Positions 32,565 to 41,216 of a DNA stretch of 64,000 nucleotides are shown here, one piece after another. Made by a program: the position numbers and the translations under genes. The stretch's first letter is position 1. Every line of letters starts with the position of its first letter. The notes under the pieces are model-generated. The model saw only the letters and a program-made list of their open reading frames with translations, had not been told where the DNA came from and did no database searches. Origin of the DNA: Bacteriovorax sp. (GTDB taxonomy: Bacteria; Bdellovibrionota; Bacteriovoracia; Bacteriovoracales; Bacteriovoracaceae); the NCBI GenBank assembly GCA_014377485.1, contig JACMPM010000132.1, forward strand, positions 95,406-159,405. The letters run 5' to 3'.

Positions 32565-33096
32565 AAGTTTTAAAATAAGTAATGTTGGAAATAAAACTGA
32601 ATTGGAAGATATTATTCAACAGGTTCAGTCGATCTTTTATACTTCTTCCTCATTGAAAGAGTTTTCTTCAGCAGAGAGAAAACAGGCCTTCTTCAAAAGA
32701 TGGTGTGGTGACTATATTTCACTTTACCCAGATCAATTTATTATTATGCGCGAAGGCCAAAAAGTTTTGGGGTACTTAAGCGGATGTACGGATTCTTCTT
32801 TTGCCTTAGTCGTAGTTGAGGTGCCAGGCTTTAGTCTTTTTAGCGATCTCTTTAAATTTTATTGCGCTCATTTTCATATTAATTTCCATCCAGACTGCAG
32901 GGGCAGGGGCCTTGGCAGTCAATTAGTTGAAGGTTATTGCGAAGAGCTTAAAAAAATGGGAGTCACAGGAGTTCATTTAATAACTTCTCCGGATGCTGCA
33001 AATATTGGTTTTTATCAACGTTTAGGCTTTGATCACGTTGTACAAAGAGAATTTAATCAAATGACACTTCTATTCATGGGACGATTGCTAAAGTAA
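32557..33096 (+). CDS. GNAT-family N-acetyltransferase
   Basis: A 179-residue protein. The acetyl-CoA loop is CRGRGLGSQLVEGY near residues 112-125 (the Q/RxxGxG/A motif), followed by GVHLITSPDAANIGFYQRLGF, the usual GNAT C-terminal strand and helix. The substrate is unknown. It overlaps the CCA-transferase-like gene by 8 bp. Being coupled to a tRNA enzyme is not enough to assign a tRNA role. Confidence 0.85.
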   Translation: MIESFKISNVGNKTELEDIIQQVQSIFYTSSSLKEFSSAERKQAFFKRWCGDYISLYPDQFIIMREGQKVLGYLSGCTDSSFALVVVEVPGFSLFSDLFKFYCAHFHINFHPDCRGRGLGSQLVEGYCEELKKMGVTGVHLITSPDAANIGFYQRLGFDHVVQREFNQMTLLFMGRLLK

Positions 33097-33166
33097 AACA
33101 GTACGGTATTGACCTTAGTAGAATTCAATTTAGTTTTGTGCTAGACTATTTGGAGAGGTTAGTTTC

Positions 33167-33595
33167 ATGGTCGATCTGCAATCTATTCTTGCCGAACATC
33201 GCTCCAAAAAAATGGAGGATAGCTCTCACAATAAAAGTGGAGGAGGCCCCCAACTCAAACCGACATCTTCAGAAATTCCAGATATTTTTTTTGACAAAAT
33301 CATTGTCGACTTCAAATTAAGCCGTATAGAAATCTTAGTTCTAGTCTATATCTACCGCAGGGTATGGTGCTTTCCAAATCTACATCGCTCTCATGGGATC
33401 TCTCAAATGATGTCTCACACAGAGATGGCAAAGAACCTAAGCCTTGCAATTGAAGATGTTTATTCAGCCTTAAGAAAGCTTGAAGAGTACGATATGATTC
33501 GGACTATAAGAGCTGGGCAATACTTTTCGCGCCGCTTTTTTTCTAAAGAGATGGATAAGGTATTCGAACAAACCTACGACGATTTCGAACTATAA
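33167..33595 (+). CDS. Winged-helix-like DNA-binding protein of unknown function
   Basis: A 142-residue protein. A polar N-terminal linker (residues 1-35) leads into a helix-rich domain with LSRIEILVLVYIYRRVWCFPN, then MMSHTEMAKNLSLAIEDVYSALRKLEEYDMIRTIRAGQYFSRRF, read in parts. The second part follows the helix-turn-helix-wing pattern of MarR/GntR or replication-initiator wHTH domains. GGAGAGG eight bases upstream supports the ATG at 33167 over an overlapping frame at 33138. It probably regulates transcription, but the target and ligand cannot be read from sequence. Confidence 0.65.
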   Translation: MVDLQSILAEHRSKKMEDSSHNKSGGGPQLKPTSSEIPDIFFDKIIVDFKLSRIEILVLVYIYRRVWCFPNLHRSHGISQMMSHTEMAKNLSLAIEDVYSALRKLEEYDMIRTIRAGQYFSRRFFSKEMDKVFEQTYDDFEL

Positions 33596-33662
33596 CTCCA
33601 GAGTACTTTACATACATAATCTCCTAATAAATAATAAGACAAAACTTTTTAGGGGTACTATT

Positions 33663-34409
33663 TTGGATTCAATTACAAATCATCCAGAGCTTCTTGCTCT
33701 TCATAAATCTGTTTCAAAGCATTCCATGTACAATAAAATTTTAACAGTTAGTGATTTAAAAATAATGATGGAAACTCATGTGTTTGCTGTTTGGGATTTC
33801 ATGTCCCTGTTAAAGCGATTACAAAGAGAAATAACTTGTGTTGAACTTCCATGGAAGCCAAGTCCATATCCTAGCAAAATTGTTAGATTAATTAATGAGA
33901 TTGTTTTAGGTGAGGAAAGTGATCTTGATCAAAATGACGAGGCTACAGATCATTTCACACTTTATCTAAAGGCGATGGAAGAAATTGGTGCAAAGACTTC
34001 TCACCTGAAAAGTTTTATTGCTGATCAAGATTTTACAAAACTTACCAATGCACAAAGAAATTTTGTTCAATATCATTTAAGCCTAGCGAGTTCTGGCGGC
34101 ATCCACGAAGTCGCAGCTGCATTTTTCTTTGGTCGAGAAAAATTAATTCCCGACATGTTTACTTCCATTATTTCAGATTTAGAAAAAAATATTGATAAAA
34201 AAGATCAGGATCTATTTCCAAATTTAAAATATTATCTTGTACGTCATATCGAACTTGATGGCAGCGAACATGGTCCTCGCGCTGAAGAGTGCCTCGCCAT
34301 ACTCTGTGGAAATGACAGGAAAAAATTAGAAGAAGCGAGACTTGCGGGTGTGAAATCTTTAAAACTTCGCACGGCCCTTTGGGATGAAGTTGAAAGCAGT
34401 CTTAGGTAA
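33663..34409 (+). CDS. DUF3050-family protein (heme-oxygenase-like fold)
   Basis: A 248-residue all-helical protein with the DUF3050 pattern: HSMYNKILTVSDLKIMMETHVFAVWDFMSLLK, LPWKPSPYP, RLINEIVLGEESD and HIELDGSEHGPRAEECL, with conserved His and Glu residues placed as in the heme-oxygenase/TenA fold with two metal sites. Members are of unknown function, and some relatives are di-iron oxidases. The start is TTG at 33663 behind TTAGGGG; no in-frame ATG lies before residue 22. It stands alone between the wHTH gene and a secreted protein. Confidence 0.78.
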   Translation: MDSITNHPELLALHKSVSKHSMYNKILTVSDLKIMMETHVFAVWDFMSLLKRLQREITCVELPWKPSPYPSKIVRLINEIVLGEESDLDQNDEATDHFTLYLKAMEEIGAKTSHLKSFIADQDFTKLTNAQRNFVQYHLSLASSGGIHEVAAAFFFGREKLIPDMFTSIISDLEKNIDKKDQDLFPNLKYYLVRHIELDGSEHGPRAEECLAILCGNDRKKLEEARLAGVKSLKLRTALWDEVESSLR

Positions 34410-34457
34410 TTTATAAGTATATATCTAAATATCAAAAATCATATTTTCTTACATTCC

Positions 34458-34485
34458 TTTGAATTCAATCAAAGATCCCTATAAT
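34458..34485 (+). promoter_or_regulatory. Candidate promoter for the secreted 414-residue protein
   Basis: A perfect TATAAT (34480-34485) is preceded by TTTGAA (34458-34463) at 16 bp spacing. The -35 is weak. The predicted start near 34492 gives a leader of about 25 nt containing the strong AAGGAGG site. Confidence 0.45.
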
Positions 34486-34517
34486 CAATTTTGACACTGT
34501 TTTTCAAGGAGGAAAAT

Positions 34518-35762
34518 ATGAGATCACTTTCATTAGTAGTGGGTCTTCTGTGCTTATTCACAGTTAATACCCAAGCCGCTCAGGCCAAATCAGCAGACGC
34601 ATTTTTTAAACGCTTTCAAGTTGTAAGATCAGCAGATGGAAAATTAGTTGGAATAAGGGATAGAACTTTACCAGTGAAGTTTTCAGTTGCTCCTTATGTA
34701 AAACTTATTAGGTCTCAGTTATTAGATGAGCAATCTTTAATGAGTCCGCAAAATTTAGCAAGTGGACAATACGACTCTGAAATTAAAAGCGTAATCGAAG
34801 ATGGAATGGATCAAAACCTTTCTGGTTATCAAACTCAGTTTGATGAAAATGTTGAAGTTGTAGTTAATTCGTTAAAAAAATTAGCAGTTCTAAACATCGA
34901 TTTTATTTTTACCCATGAAATTTTCCAAGATGTTGTTAACCAATATCAAGGAAAGATGACTGATGCCATTATGTTGCTAGATCCTACTATGATCGCCAAC
35001 GTTAATGATTCTAGTTATTTCTATAAAAAGAACGTTACCTATAAAGCTGTTACTTGGGGATTAGATTTTGCTCGTAGGAGAATGTCTAGCATTCCAATGT
35101 TGAACACTGTTAGTTATGTAATCGTTCAAGTAGAAAAATTAATTACTGAAAGAAGACAGTTTCACCAAAATATGCTTCTTCATTACTTAGAAAACTTCAA
35201 AGAAGAAGAATTGGGATTAACACATGATGAAGTAAATTTAATCTGGTCTTCGATCTACGAATCTCGCATTCAATGGTATGCATTTTGGGAATCAAGCACT
35301 GCTAAAAATAACTGGACTAAATACGGCGTGAACAATTTTTATCTTAACTTCAGAGCGGCGACGACTAACTTAAAAAATGCACAAAGTATTTACTCAGAAG
35401 TAAGCGACCGTATGAACTTTGCGTTCCAAAAAGTTACATTTAACAATGAAAAAGTTGTAGTAAATCTTTTTGACAAAGAAAGTATATTCCAAAATAGACC
35501 AGCAGTTGCTTTCAACTACGATCGTCCAACTCAAATTGTTCGTAAACGTGTTGTTTTAAATCTTGCAGAACTTGGGCTTAGTTTTGTTCCTATGAGTGCA
35601 ATGATTAAAGATAATGTAAGCACTTTTATTAAGTCTTTCTATGAGCAACAAAAAATTACAGAAGGCGCTCTTTATGGATATTTTGAATCAAATGGTGATT
35701 CAAAAGGGCAAGATCAAGTTCATGCTCAGTATTTAAATCCATTCGATGGGCTTGCTCTTTAA
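34518..35762 (+). CDS. Secreted protein of unknown function
   Basis: A 414-residue protein with a signal peptide (MRSLSLVVGLLCLFTVNTQAAQA) that starts at the ATG behind AAGGAGGAAAAT; an in-frame start nine codons earlier lacks a site and would spoil the signal. The mature part is mixed helix with many aromatic residues (WYAFWESSTAKNNWTKYG) and no cysteine. No catalytic motif or known domain is recognised. It has its own candidate promoter and a strong terminator, so it is a single-gene unit and may be well expressed. Confidence 0.7.
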   Translation: MRSLSLVVGLLCLFTVNTQAAQAKSADAFFKRFQVVRSADGKLVGIRDRTLPVKFSVAPYVKLIRSQLLDEQSLMSPQNLASGQYDSEIKSVIEDGMDQNLSGYQTQFDENVEVVVNSLKKLAVLNIDFIFTHEIFQDVVNQYQGKMTDAIMLLDPTMIANVNDSSYFYKKNVTYKAVTWGLDFARRRMSSIPMLNTVSYVIVQVEKLITERRQFHQNMLLHYLENFKEEELGLTHDEVNLIWSSIYESRIQWYAFWESSTAKNNWTKYGVNNFYLNFRAATTNLKNAQSIYSEVSDRMNFAFQKVTFNNEKVVVNLFDKESIFQNRPAVAFNYDRPTQIVRKRVVLNLAELGLSFVPMSAMIKDNVSTFIKSFYEQQKITEGALYGYFESNGDSKGQDQVHAQYLNPFDGLAL

Positions 35763-35807
35763 GAAGTACTTTGATTTTTTTTTAAGATTTTTCAAGTTCT
35801 CCTCCGT

Positions 35808-35842
35808 AAAGGTAGTGGTCAATTCTTGACCACTACCTTTTT
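35808..35842 (+). terminator. Strong intrinsic terminator
   Basis: A perfect 15-bp stem (35808-35822 with 35826-35840) has a 3-nt loop TTC and ends in TTTTT. It closes the 414-residue secreted protein gene, 33 bp before the first protease. Confidence 0.92.
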
Positions 35843-35875
35843 AAAAATATCTCAAAATTCAAAAAAGGATAATTT

Positions 35876-36742
35876 ATGATAAAAAAAATCCTAATTTCCA
35901 GTTCGATATTTCTAGCAGTTTCTTCTCACGCAGGCTGTTTGGAGAAAGTTGTTTATGGTGATGATAATCGTCTCGACGTTTATGCAAGTCCGAATAATCT
36001 TTTTAAAAAACTAGCAATCTCAACTGCTGCGATGATTTCTTCAACTTCACTTGAAGCCCAGGGAGACACTTACGTTATTAAAAGTGGAACTCTGGAAGGC
36101 GAGGGAGTTTGCTCTGATGCTCTTTTTGCCAAACAACAAACAGCAGCTTCTTGTTCAGGTTTTTTAGTTGGCAGTGATCTATTATTAACTGCTGGTCACT
36201 GTATAGAATCGATGATTGATTGCGATTCATACTCTTGGGTGTTCGATTATGCCAATACAACTTCTGAGCGTAGAGTTTTTAATATTAATAAAAAAGACGT
36301 TTATAAGTGTACAAAGATTATCGCTAGAGCATTAGATGACAGTACTGATAATGATTTTGCTTTGGTTCAATTAGACCGGCCGACTGATCGATCTCCTCTG
36401 AGTTATAGAAAAACAGGGGAAGTTTCAGAGTGTTCGGAGCTTGTAGTGATTGGGCATCCTTCAGGGCTACCTACCAAAATTTCGGATGATGCCTACGTTC
36501 GAAATAATTCAAATAAATATTTTTTTCAGACAAATCTTGATACTTTTGGCGGCAATTCCGGATCTGCAGTTTTTGATACAAAAACAGGTTTAGTTGAAGG
36601 CATTCTAGTTCGCGGCGAAAGAGACTACGTATTGGATCCTAAATCAAATTGTTATCGTCCAAAGGTCTGTAAAATGGATGGTTGCCGAGGTGAAGATGTC
36701 ACTCGCATTACAAATATCAAAGAACTTAAAAGTTTCAAATAA
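35876..36742 (+). CDS. Secreted trypsin-like serine protease (S1 family), copy 1
   Basis: A 288-residue protein with signal peptide MIKKILISSSIFLAVSSHAG. The catalytic triad is visible: H108 in LTAGHCIE, D160 in DNDFALVQL, and S228 in GGNSGSAVF. The oxyanion Gly and GHPSGLPTKI segment match secreted glutamyl-endopeptidase-like (V8/Bdellovibrio) proteases. Cysteine pairs (C79/C93, C109/C116) suggest disulfides. The C-terminus is Cys-rich (CYRPKVCKMDGC). The next gene is a paralogue with the same order of motifs and the shared ILVRGE segment. It probably degrades host or prey protein outside the inner membrane. Confidence 0.9.
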   Translation: MIKKILISSSIFLAVSSHAGCLEKVVYGDDNRLDVYASPNNLFKKLAISTAAMISSTSLEAQGDTYVIKSGTLEGEGVCSDALFAKQQTAASCSGFLVGSDLLLTAGHCIESMIDCDSYSWVFDYANTTSERRVFNINKKDVYKCTKIIARALDDSTDNDFALVQLDRPTDRSPLSYRKTGEVSECSELVVIGHPSGLPTKISDDAYVRNNSNKYFFQTNLDTFGGNSGSAVFDTKTGLVEGILVRGERDYVLDPKSNCYRPKVCKMDGCRGEDVTRITNIKELKSFK

Positions 36743-36827
36743 AATAGGCCGTAAAAACTACATAGTTTCTTAGTTTTTTTATTCAAAATGATAGGATCGG
36801 CACCGGGCATTTTTTTTAGGAAAATGA

Positions 36828-37745
36828 ATGGTGAAGATTCTTTTTTTTATTCTCGTTTTATTTCAAGTGGGTCATGCGGCACTCATTCCGTCTACAGATG
36901 GTCTTGATGCTATTTATGGTATTGATGAAAGACGTTTCGTCGATAAAAAATCCAGTCCAAAAATTAATGAACTTTCAAAATCCATAGCATTGATTATCTC
37001 AAAAGATGTGGTTGAAAAAAAAATTCTTTTTACACAAATAAACGCCAAATTATTAAGTGACATTGACGGTATTAACTTATGTCGTAATGAAAAATTTGCC
37101 AATCATCACACTGTGAATTCTTGCACGGGATTTCTAATCGGTGAGGATTTATTGGTCAGCGCGGGGCATTGCTTTACGAATGCTTCAGATTGCGATAGCA
37201 AGTTGATTGCATTTAATGTTCAAACAATTAATGAAAGTAAATCGGGTTATACTGTTTTAAATCAAAATATTTATGAATGCAGTGAAATTGTCAGTAGTGC
37301 TTTTGATGCAGATGGGACTCAAGATTATGCAGTGATTCGCTTAAAGAAAAAAGTTATAGGCGTAAAACCACTTAAATTAAGAAGAGCAGGAACTATTACA
37401 ATAGATGATCAAGTCTTCATGATAGGTCATCCTATGGGACTTCCGCTAATGGTCACAAGTTCAGCTCAAATTAATGATATAAGTAATCCCCATTTTTTTA
37501 AGGCCACAATCGATTCATTTGAAGGAAACTCCGGCTCTCCAGTTTTTAATAATCATACATTTGAAGTTGAAGGAATTTTAGTTCGCGGTGAAGAGGATTT
37601 TCTTCAAGATCAGGCCCGTCAATGTTATCTTTATCAGGTGTACGATCCAGGCACAAAGGAGTCGCCGACAATTAAAGGCGAAGGGGTTTCTCGTATCAGA
37701 GATATCTTGCCGTTTGTTGTTCGTAATACACTTAACGATAAATAA
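36828..37745 (+). CDS. Secreted trypsin-like serine protease (S1 family), copy 2
   Basis: A 305-residue protein with signal peptide MVKILFFILVLFQVGHA. The triad is H114 (VSAGHCFT), D166 (TQDYAVIRL) and S235 (EGNSGSPVF). It shares with copy 1 the NSCTGFLIG/ASCSGFLVG lead-in, IGHPMGLP/IGHPSGLP, VEGILVRGE and a GEGVSRI/GEDVTRI end, so the two arose by duplication and have since diverged widely. AGGAAAATGA precedes the ATG. It lies 85 bp downstream of copy 1 and 18 bp ahead of the aldo/keto reductase. Confidence 0.9.
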   Translation: MVKILFFILVLFQVGHAALIPSTDGLDAIYGIDERRFVDKKSSPKINELSKSIALIISKDVVEKKILFTQINAKLLSDIDGINLCRNEKFANHHTVNSCTGFLIGEDLLVSAGHCFTNASDCDSKLIAFNVQTINESKSGYTVLNQNIYECSEIVSSAFDADGTQDYAVIRLKKKVIGVKPLKLRRAGTITIDDQVFMIGHPMGLPLMVTSSAQINDISNPHFFKATIDSFEGNSGSPVFNNHTFEVEGILVRGEEDFLQDQARQCYLYQVYDPGTKESPTIKGEGVSRIRDILPFVVRNTLNDK

Positions 37746-37763
37746 TATTGGTCAGAGGATTTT

Positions 37764-39044
37764 ATGGGACAAATTGGATTTGGAAGTTACCGTATCAGCA
37801 TTAGATCAGAAGAACATAGAACAGCACTCATAACAGCTCTTAAATTAGGTTGCCCATTAATCGATACTTCAGCTAACTACACCAATGGTGAATCAGAAGA
37901 ATTGATAGGTTCCGTATTAAGTGAAAATCCCGATTTCAATCCAATAATAGTAACTAAGGCCGGATACATTCAAGGAAGAAATTTAGAGATTATTGAAGAA
38001 CTTAATGGAAGGGGTTTGGCAGTTGAAGATTTGGTCGATCTTGGAGATGACCTCAAACATTCAATCCATCCTGATTTTTTAAAAAACCAATTAGACAATT
38101 CTCTTAAAAGACTAAAAAGAAATTCAGTAGATACTTTCTTGCTTCATAATCCAGAATATTATTTTAAAACAGATGGTGCGAATCAAAACGAGTATTACCG
38201 TCGCATTGAAAAAGCGTTTCGTTACATGGAAGAAGAAGTTAAATTGGGACGAATTAAATCATATGGTATCAGTTCAAATAATTTTGTTTTGCCAATAACA
38301 GATAGTGAAGTAACTAGCCTGACGCGTATTTTAGAAGTGGCCAAACGAATTTCTCCAAAAAATCATTTCTCTACCATTCAATTTCCTTTTAACCTTATTG
38401 AAATTGGGGCCCTTGAAAAATTTGGGGAATACGGGGATCAAAGCTTACTTGAACTTGCCCAAGTAAATGGTTTAATCACAATGATCAATAGACCACTTAA
38501 TGCTTTCACTAATAATCAAATAGTACGTCTTGCTACTTATGATTTCATGACTAAAGATTTTAATGAAGAACAAGCAAAAAAAGATTTTGAAGCGGCCATG
38601 AAAATAATTGAAGAAAAATGGAAATCAACCTCTGGTGAAGATCAGATGGCTCATGATGAGGACATCAACGATGTTAGCCTCATAAAGCAGTTTAAAGAGT
38701 TATGGAATACACTTCCAAGTCCAGATGCAGTCGACCAAGTTTATCATGGACATCTATTTCCATTTCTTGCGCGTGTCTGGGGTGGAGAAATAAGTGCAAA
38801 AGAAGCTGCACCATTTTATCAATTATTTGAGCACTCACAAATGTTTGCTAGAAAAAATATGACTAAGAAGGCCCTCGAGTTTAAAGCGCAAGCTGCCAAC
38901 GTTGGACTTATCTCTGATGATAATGGTCGGCCATTTGCCGTAGAAGTTATCGAAACATATCTCAATTATGGTTTTGATTTTGTTCTGTTAGGTATGAAAA
39001 AGGTTGAGTATGCTAATCAGGTTAAACATCTCTTTCACTCTTAA
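37764..39044 (+). CDS. Aldo/keto reductase-family oxidoreductase, long form
   Basis: A 426-residue protein. IGFGSYRIS, LIDTSANYTNGESEELIG (catalytic D and Y of the AKR family), PIIVTKAGYI (K), VDTFLLHNPEYY (H) and GRIKSYGISSNN follow in order. The last third, LLGMKKVEYANQV, includes the NADPH-binding end. It is about 100 residues longer than standard AKRs, with an insertion near residues 270-350. There is no signal peptide. The substrate is unknown, and the link to the upstream secreted protease (18 bp) is by spacing only. Confidence 0.85.
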   Translation: MGQIGFGSYRISIRSEEHRTALITALKLGCPLIDTSANYTNGESEELIGSVLSENPDFNPIIVTKAGYIQGRNLEIIEELNGRGLAVEDLVDLGDDLKHSIHPDFLKNQLDNSLKRLKRNSVDTFLLHNPEYYFKTDGANQNEYYRRIEKAFRYMEEEVKLGRIKSYGISSNNFVLPITDSEVTSLTRILEVAKRISPKNHFSTIQFPFNLIEIGALEKFGEYGDQSLLELAQVNGLITMINRPLNAFTNNQIVRLATYDFMTKDFNEEQAKKDFEAAMKIIEEKWKSTSGEDQMAHDEDINDVSLIKQFKELWNTLPSPDAVDQVYHGHLFPFLARVWGGEISAKEAAPFYQLFEHSQMFARKNMTKKALEFKAQAANVGLISDDNGRPFAVEVIETYLNYGFDFVLLGMKKVEYANQVKHLFHS

Positions 39045-39105
39045 ATTTATTCCTTAGGCAAAATTTGCCGACAAGTCTCTATCAACTTTTTGATGGGGGG
39101 TTATC

Positions 39106-39606
39106 GTGCGAATACGTTTTGTATTACCTGTGGTTTTAGCTTTTACTTTTTCCATGAGTGCAATGGCCACCGAAAAAGTTCTTTGCGTTGTCTCTAGTGA
39201 TATCGATTCTGATATCGGAAAAATTGTGGTCGAAATGGATCAGGATGATCGGGGAATTGAACATCTATACCAAGACAGCTATCACGATTCAAAATTAACA
39301 GCGAGGATTGAGCTAAAGGCCGATGATCTACGGTCTGGAATTGTTCTCAATAGAAAAGACAAATACATCACGGTTCGCATGCACAGTGATAACTTCGATC
39401 AAGAACGTGGCGGAGTGCTTTTTCTAGATACGCTTTATAGTGGAATCAGCGGAGAGAGAAAAGAGTATGAGATGCAACTTGCAATAGATAAGACCGGTCC
39501 CATACTTATCCAAAATAAACAAAATTTTAGTAAAATGAATTTCGTCGCCAAAAGATCAAAAGTTTTTGGGGTTATAGGAATTGAAAAAGTCGTATTTGGA
39601 AATTAA
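39106..39606 (+). CDS. Small secreted protein of unknown function
   Basis: A 166-residue protein with signal peptide MRIRFVLPVVLAFTFSMSAMA, starting at GTG 39106 behind TGGGGGG. The mature part is beta-rich with one early cysteine (VLCVVSSD) and alternating charged strands (IGKIVVEMDQDD, YITVRMHSDNFD). No known domain is recognised. It ends before a large hairpin shared with the convergent ccsA gene. Confidence 0.65.
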   Translation: MRIRFVLPVVLAFTFSMSAMATEKVLCVVSSDIDSDIGKIVVEMDQDDRGIEHLYQDSYHDSKLTARIELKADDLRSGIVLNRKDKYITVRMHSDNFDQERGGVLFLDTLYSGISGERKEYEMQLAIDKTGPILIQNKQNFSKMNFVAKRSKVFGVIGIEKVVFGN

Positions 39607-39613
39607 GTTTAAA

Positions 39614-39658
39614 AGATCAAAATAAGTGGGCATATTCAATGTTCACTTATTTTGATCT
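39614..39658. terminator. Long symmetric hairpin between convergent genes, likely bidirectional terminator
   Basis: A perfect 15-bp outer stem (39614-39628 with 39644-39658), extended inward by two wobble pairs and three pairs (39629-39633 with 39639-39643), separates the secreted-protein gene from ccsA. It is AT-rich with short A/T flanks on both sides, so it could stop transcription from both directions. Confidence 0.7.
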
Positions 39659-39665
39659 ATATAAA

Positions 39666-41216
39666 TTAAGCTTCAACTGTTTTATTTGGATCAGTTTTAT
39701 TATTTACAGAAGTTACAATCAAGAAAATTATTTGTACTAAAAAGAAAGACCCTAAGAAAATTGCTCCACCTTCACTAAATCCATAAGAGTGAAGTCCTGT
39801 CGCCAGAATATAATTAACTCCAAACCAGGCCATCATTACGCTCATAAATGCAGCCGCCGTTACTGTGATGAAACGATCGGTTTTAATCCAACTGGTATTA
39901 CGTCCGTGAAGAATCACCATATAAGTCATAAGCACAATCAAGCTCCAAGTCTCTTTTGGATCCCAACCCCAAAATCTTCCCCAAGAATAATCGGCCCATA
40001 CACCACCGAGAATAACTCCACCTGCGAGCATGGTAGTTCCCCATTTTAAAGTGGTGTAGATAATTTCAGCAATATTCAATTCTTCTTTTTTAGTGATCTT
40101 TCCCCATTTGCGTTTAAAGAGAACAGTGTTGGCGAGAATCCAGCTGAGTGCCAATGCTCCATAAGAAAGAATTACCATTGTAACGTGAGTAGAGAGCCAA
40201 AAGTTATCACGAAGAACTGGTACCAAGGGAGAAATGGTTGCTGTTAACATTCCATTGGCAAAATTAAGCATCATCAACGTACAAACATTATAGGCAAGGC
40301 CCATATAGACAAAAAGTTTTTCTTTTTTTAAGTGTCCCAATATTAAAGCAAGTGTGAGAGATCCAAATCCAGAAAAGAGAACAGTCTCGTACATATTTGT
40401 AATGGGAGCACGTCCAGAAATAATCACTCTTAGAGCAATCAAGACTAATTGAACAACGGCCGAAACAGAGGCGAGCCCTAAAGCTATTTTGAAATTTTTA
40501 AAAAGAACCATCGCTGCTAGAGCGAGAATAGTTAGTGATAATGCCCAAGTCGCTAGACCTGCTTTGGCATAATAAATTTCTAGTTCATATTTTTGATTGC
40601 CATTTACACGATCGAATTCAGTCTTAGTTCTAAGAAGTACGGGAAGAAATGGGTCTTCCGGTGTGATTGCTTTTTGTGCGATAACTTTATCTTCTGTTAG
40701 AAATACAATTAAGGGCTGCCAATCAATGCGATTATTTATATTGTTGGCCAAGAGCCAATTTTCTCCTGACTTGATTTCTTTATAGAGAAAAATACTGTCG
40801 TAGAGTTTTCCAATGGCCTTTTTATAAGATTCATTATTTTTAATCATTCGCGCTTCAGACTTGATGGCCTCTTCACGCGTAAGCAAGTCTTCGTAAAGAA
40901 TTGTGTGTTGGTCTTTTGAGAGACCTAAAAACTTCATCAAATCTACGTGGTCAATCCGAGCTTCTAATTTTAATTCACTTGGAAGTCCCATGCCGTTTAA
41001 TGACAGAAGACAATAAGCCTCAACAGCGCTAAGGTCTCCGACTTTTGATTTTCCCGTTAAGTTCTTCATCGCTTCAGAAGCATGAACATAAAGAGGTTTA
41101 ACTCGTCCACCTTGAAGTATAGGAAGAACTTCAAGATCTTTTTTGCAAAAATAAGTTTCAGCAAAAAGCGTTGAGCTTATAATACTCAATAAAATAAGAA
41201 GAATTATTTTTTTCAT
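39666..41216 (-). CDS. ccsA: Cytochrome c assembly protein CcsA (system II, fused N-terminal extension)
   Basis: A 516-residue protein. A signal-like helix (MKKIILLILLSIISSTLFA) and about 200 periplasmic residues come first, then eight or more membrane helices with the tryptophan-rich heme motif WGRFWGWDPKETWSL and flanking histidines (TNMYETV, LHGRN, GLHSYG). CcsA presents heme to apocytochrome c outside the membrane. The N-terminal extension is not in the short CcsA of plants. Its start overlaps the stop of the ResB gene by 4 bp, so the pair is coupled. Its likely clients include the c553 cytochrome at 47537. Confidence 0.92.
   Translation of the reverse strand: MKKIILLILLSIISSTLFAETYFCKKDLEVLPILQGGRVKPLYVHASEAMKNLTGKSKVGDLSAVEAYCLLSLNGMGLPSELKLEARIDHVDLMKFLGLSKDQHTILYEDLLTREEAIKSEARMIKNNESYKKAIGKLYDSIFLYKEIKSGENWLLANNINNRIDWQPLIVFLTEDKVIAQKAITPEDPFLPVLLRTKTEFDRVNGNQKYELEIYYAKAGLATWALSLTILALAAMVLFKNFKIALGLASVSAVVQLVLIALRVIISGRAPITNMYETVLFSGFGSLTLALILGHLKKEKLFVYMGLAYNVCTLMMLNFANGMLTATISPLVPVLRDNFWLSTHVTMVILSYGALALSWILANTVLFKRKWGKITKKEELNIAEIIYTTLKWGTTMLAGGVILGGVWADYSWGRFWGWDPKETWSLIVLMTYMVILHGRNTSWIKTDRFITVTAAAFMSVMMAWFGVNYILATGLHSYGFSEGGAIFLGSFFLVQIIFLIVTSVNNKTDPNKTVEA

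Noticed and set aside
36743..36790. Terminator between the two proteases
   Set aside because: Only a 6-bp AT-rich stem is found, too weak to call.
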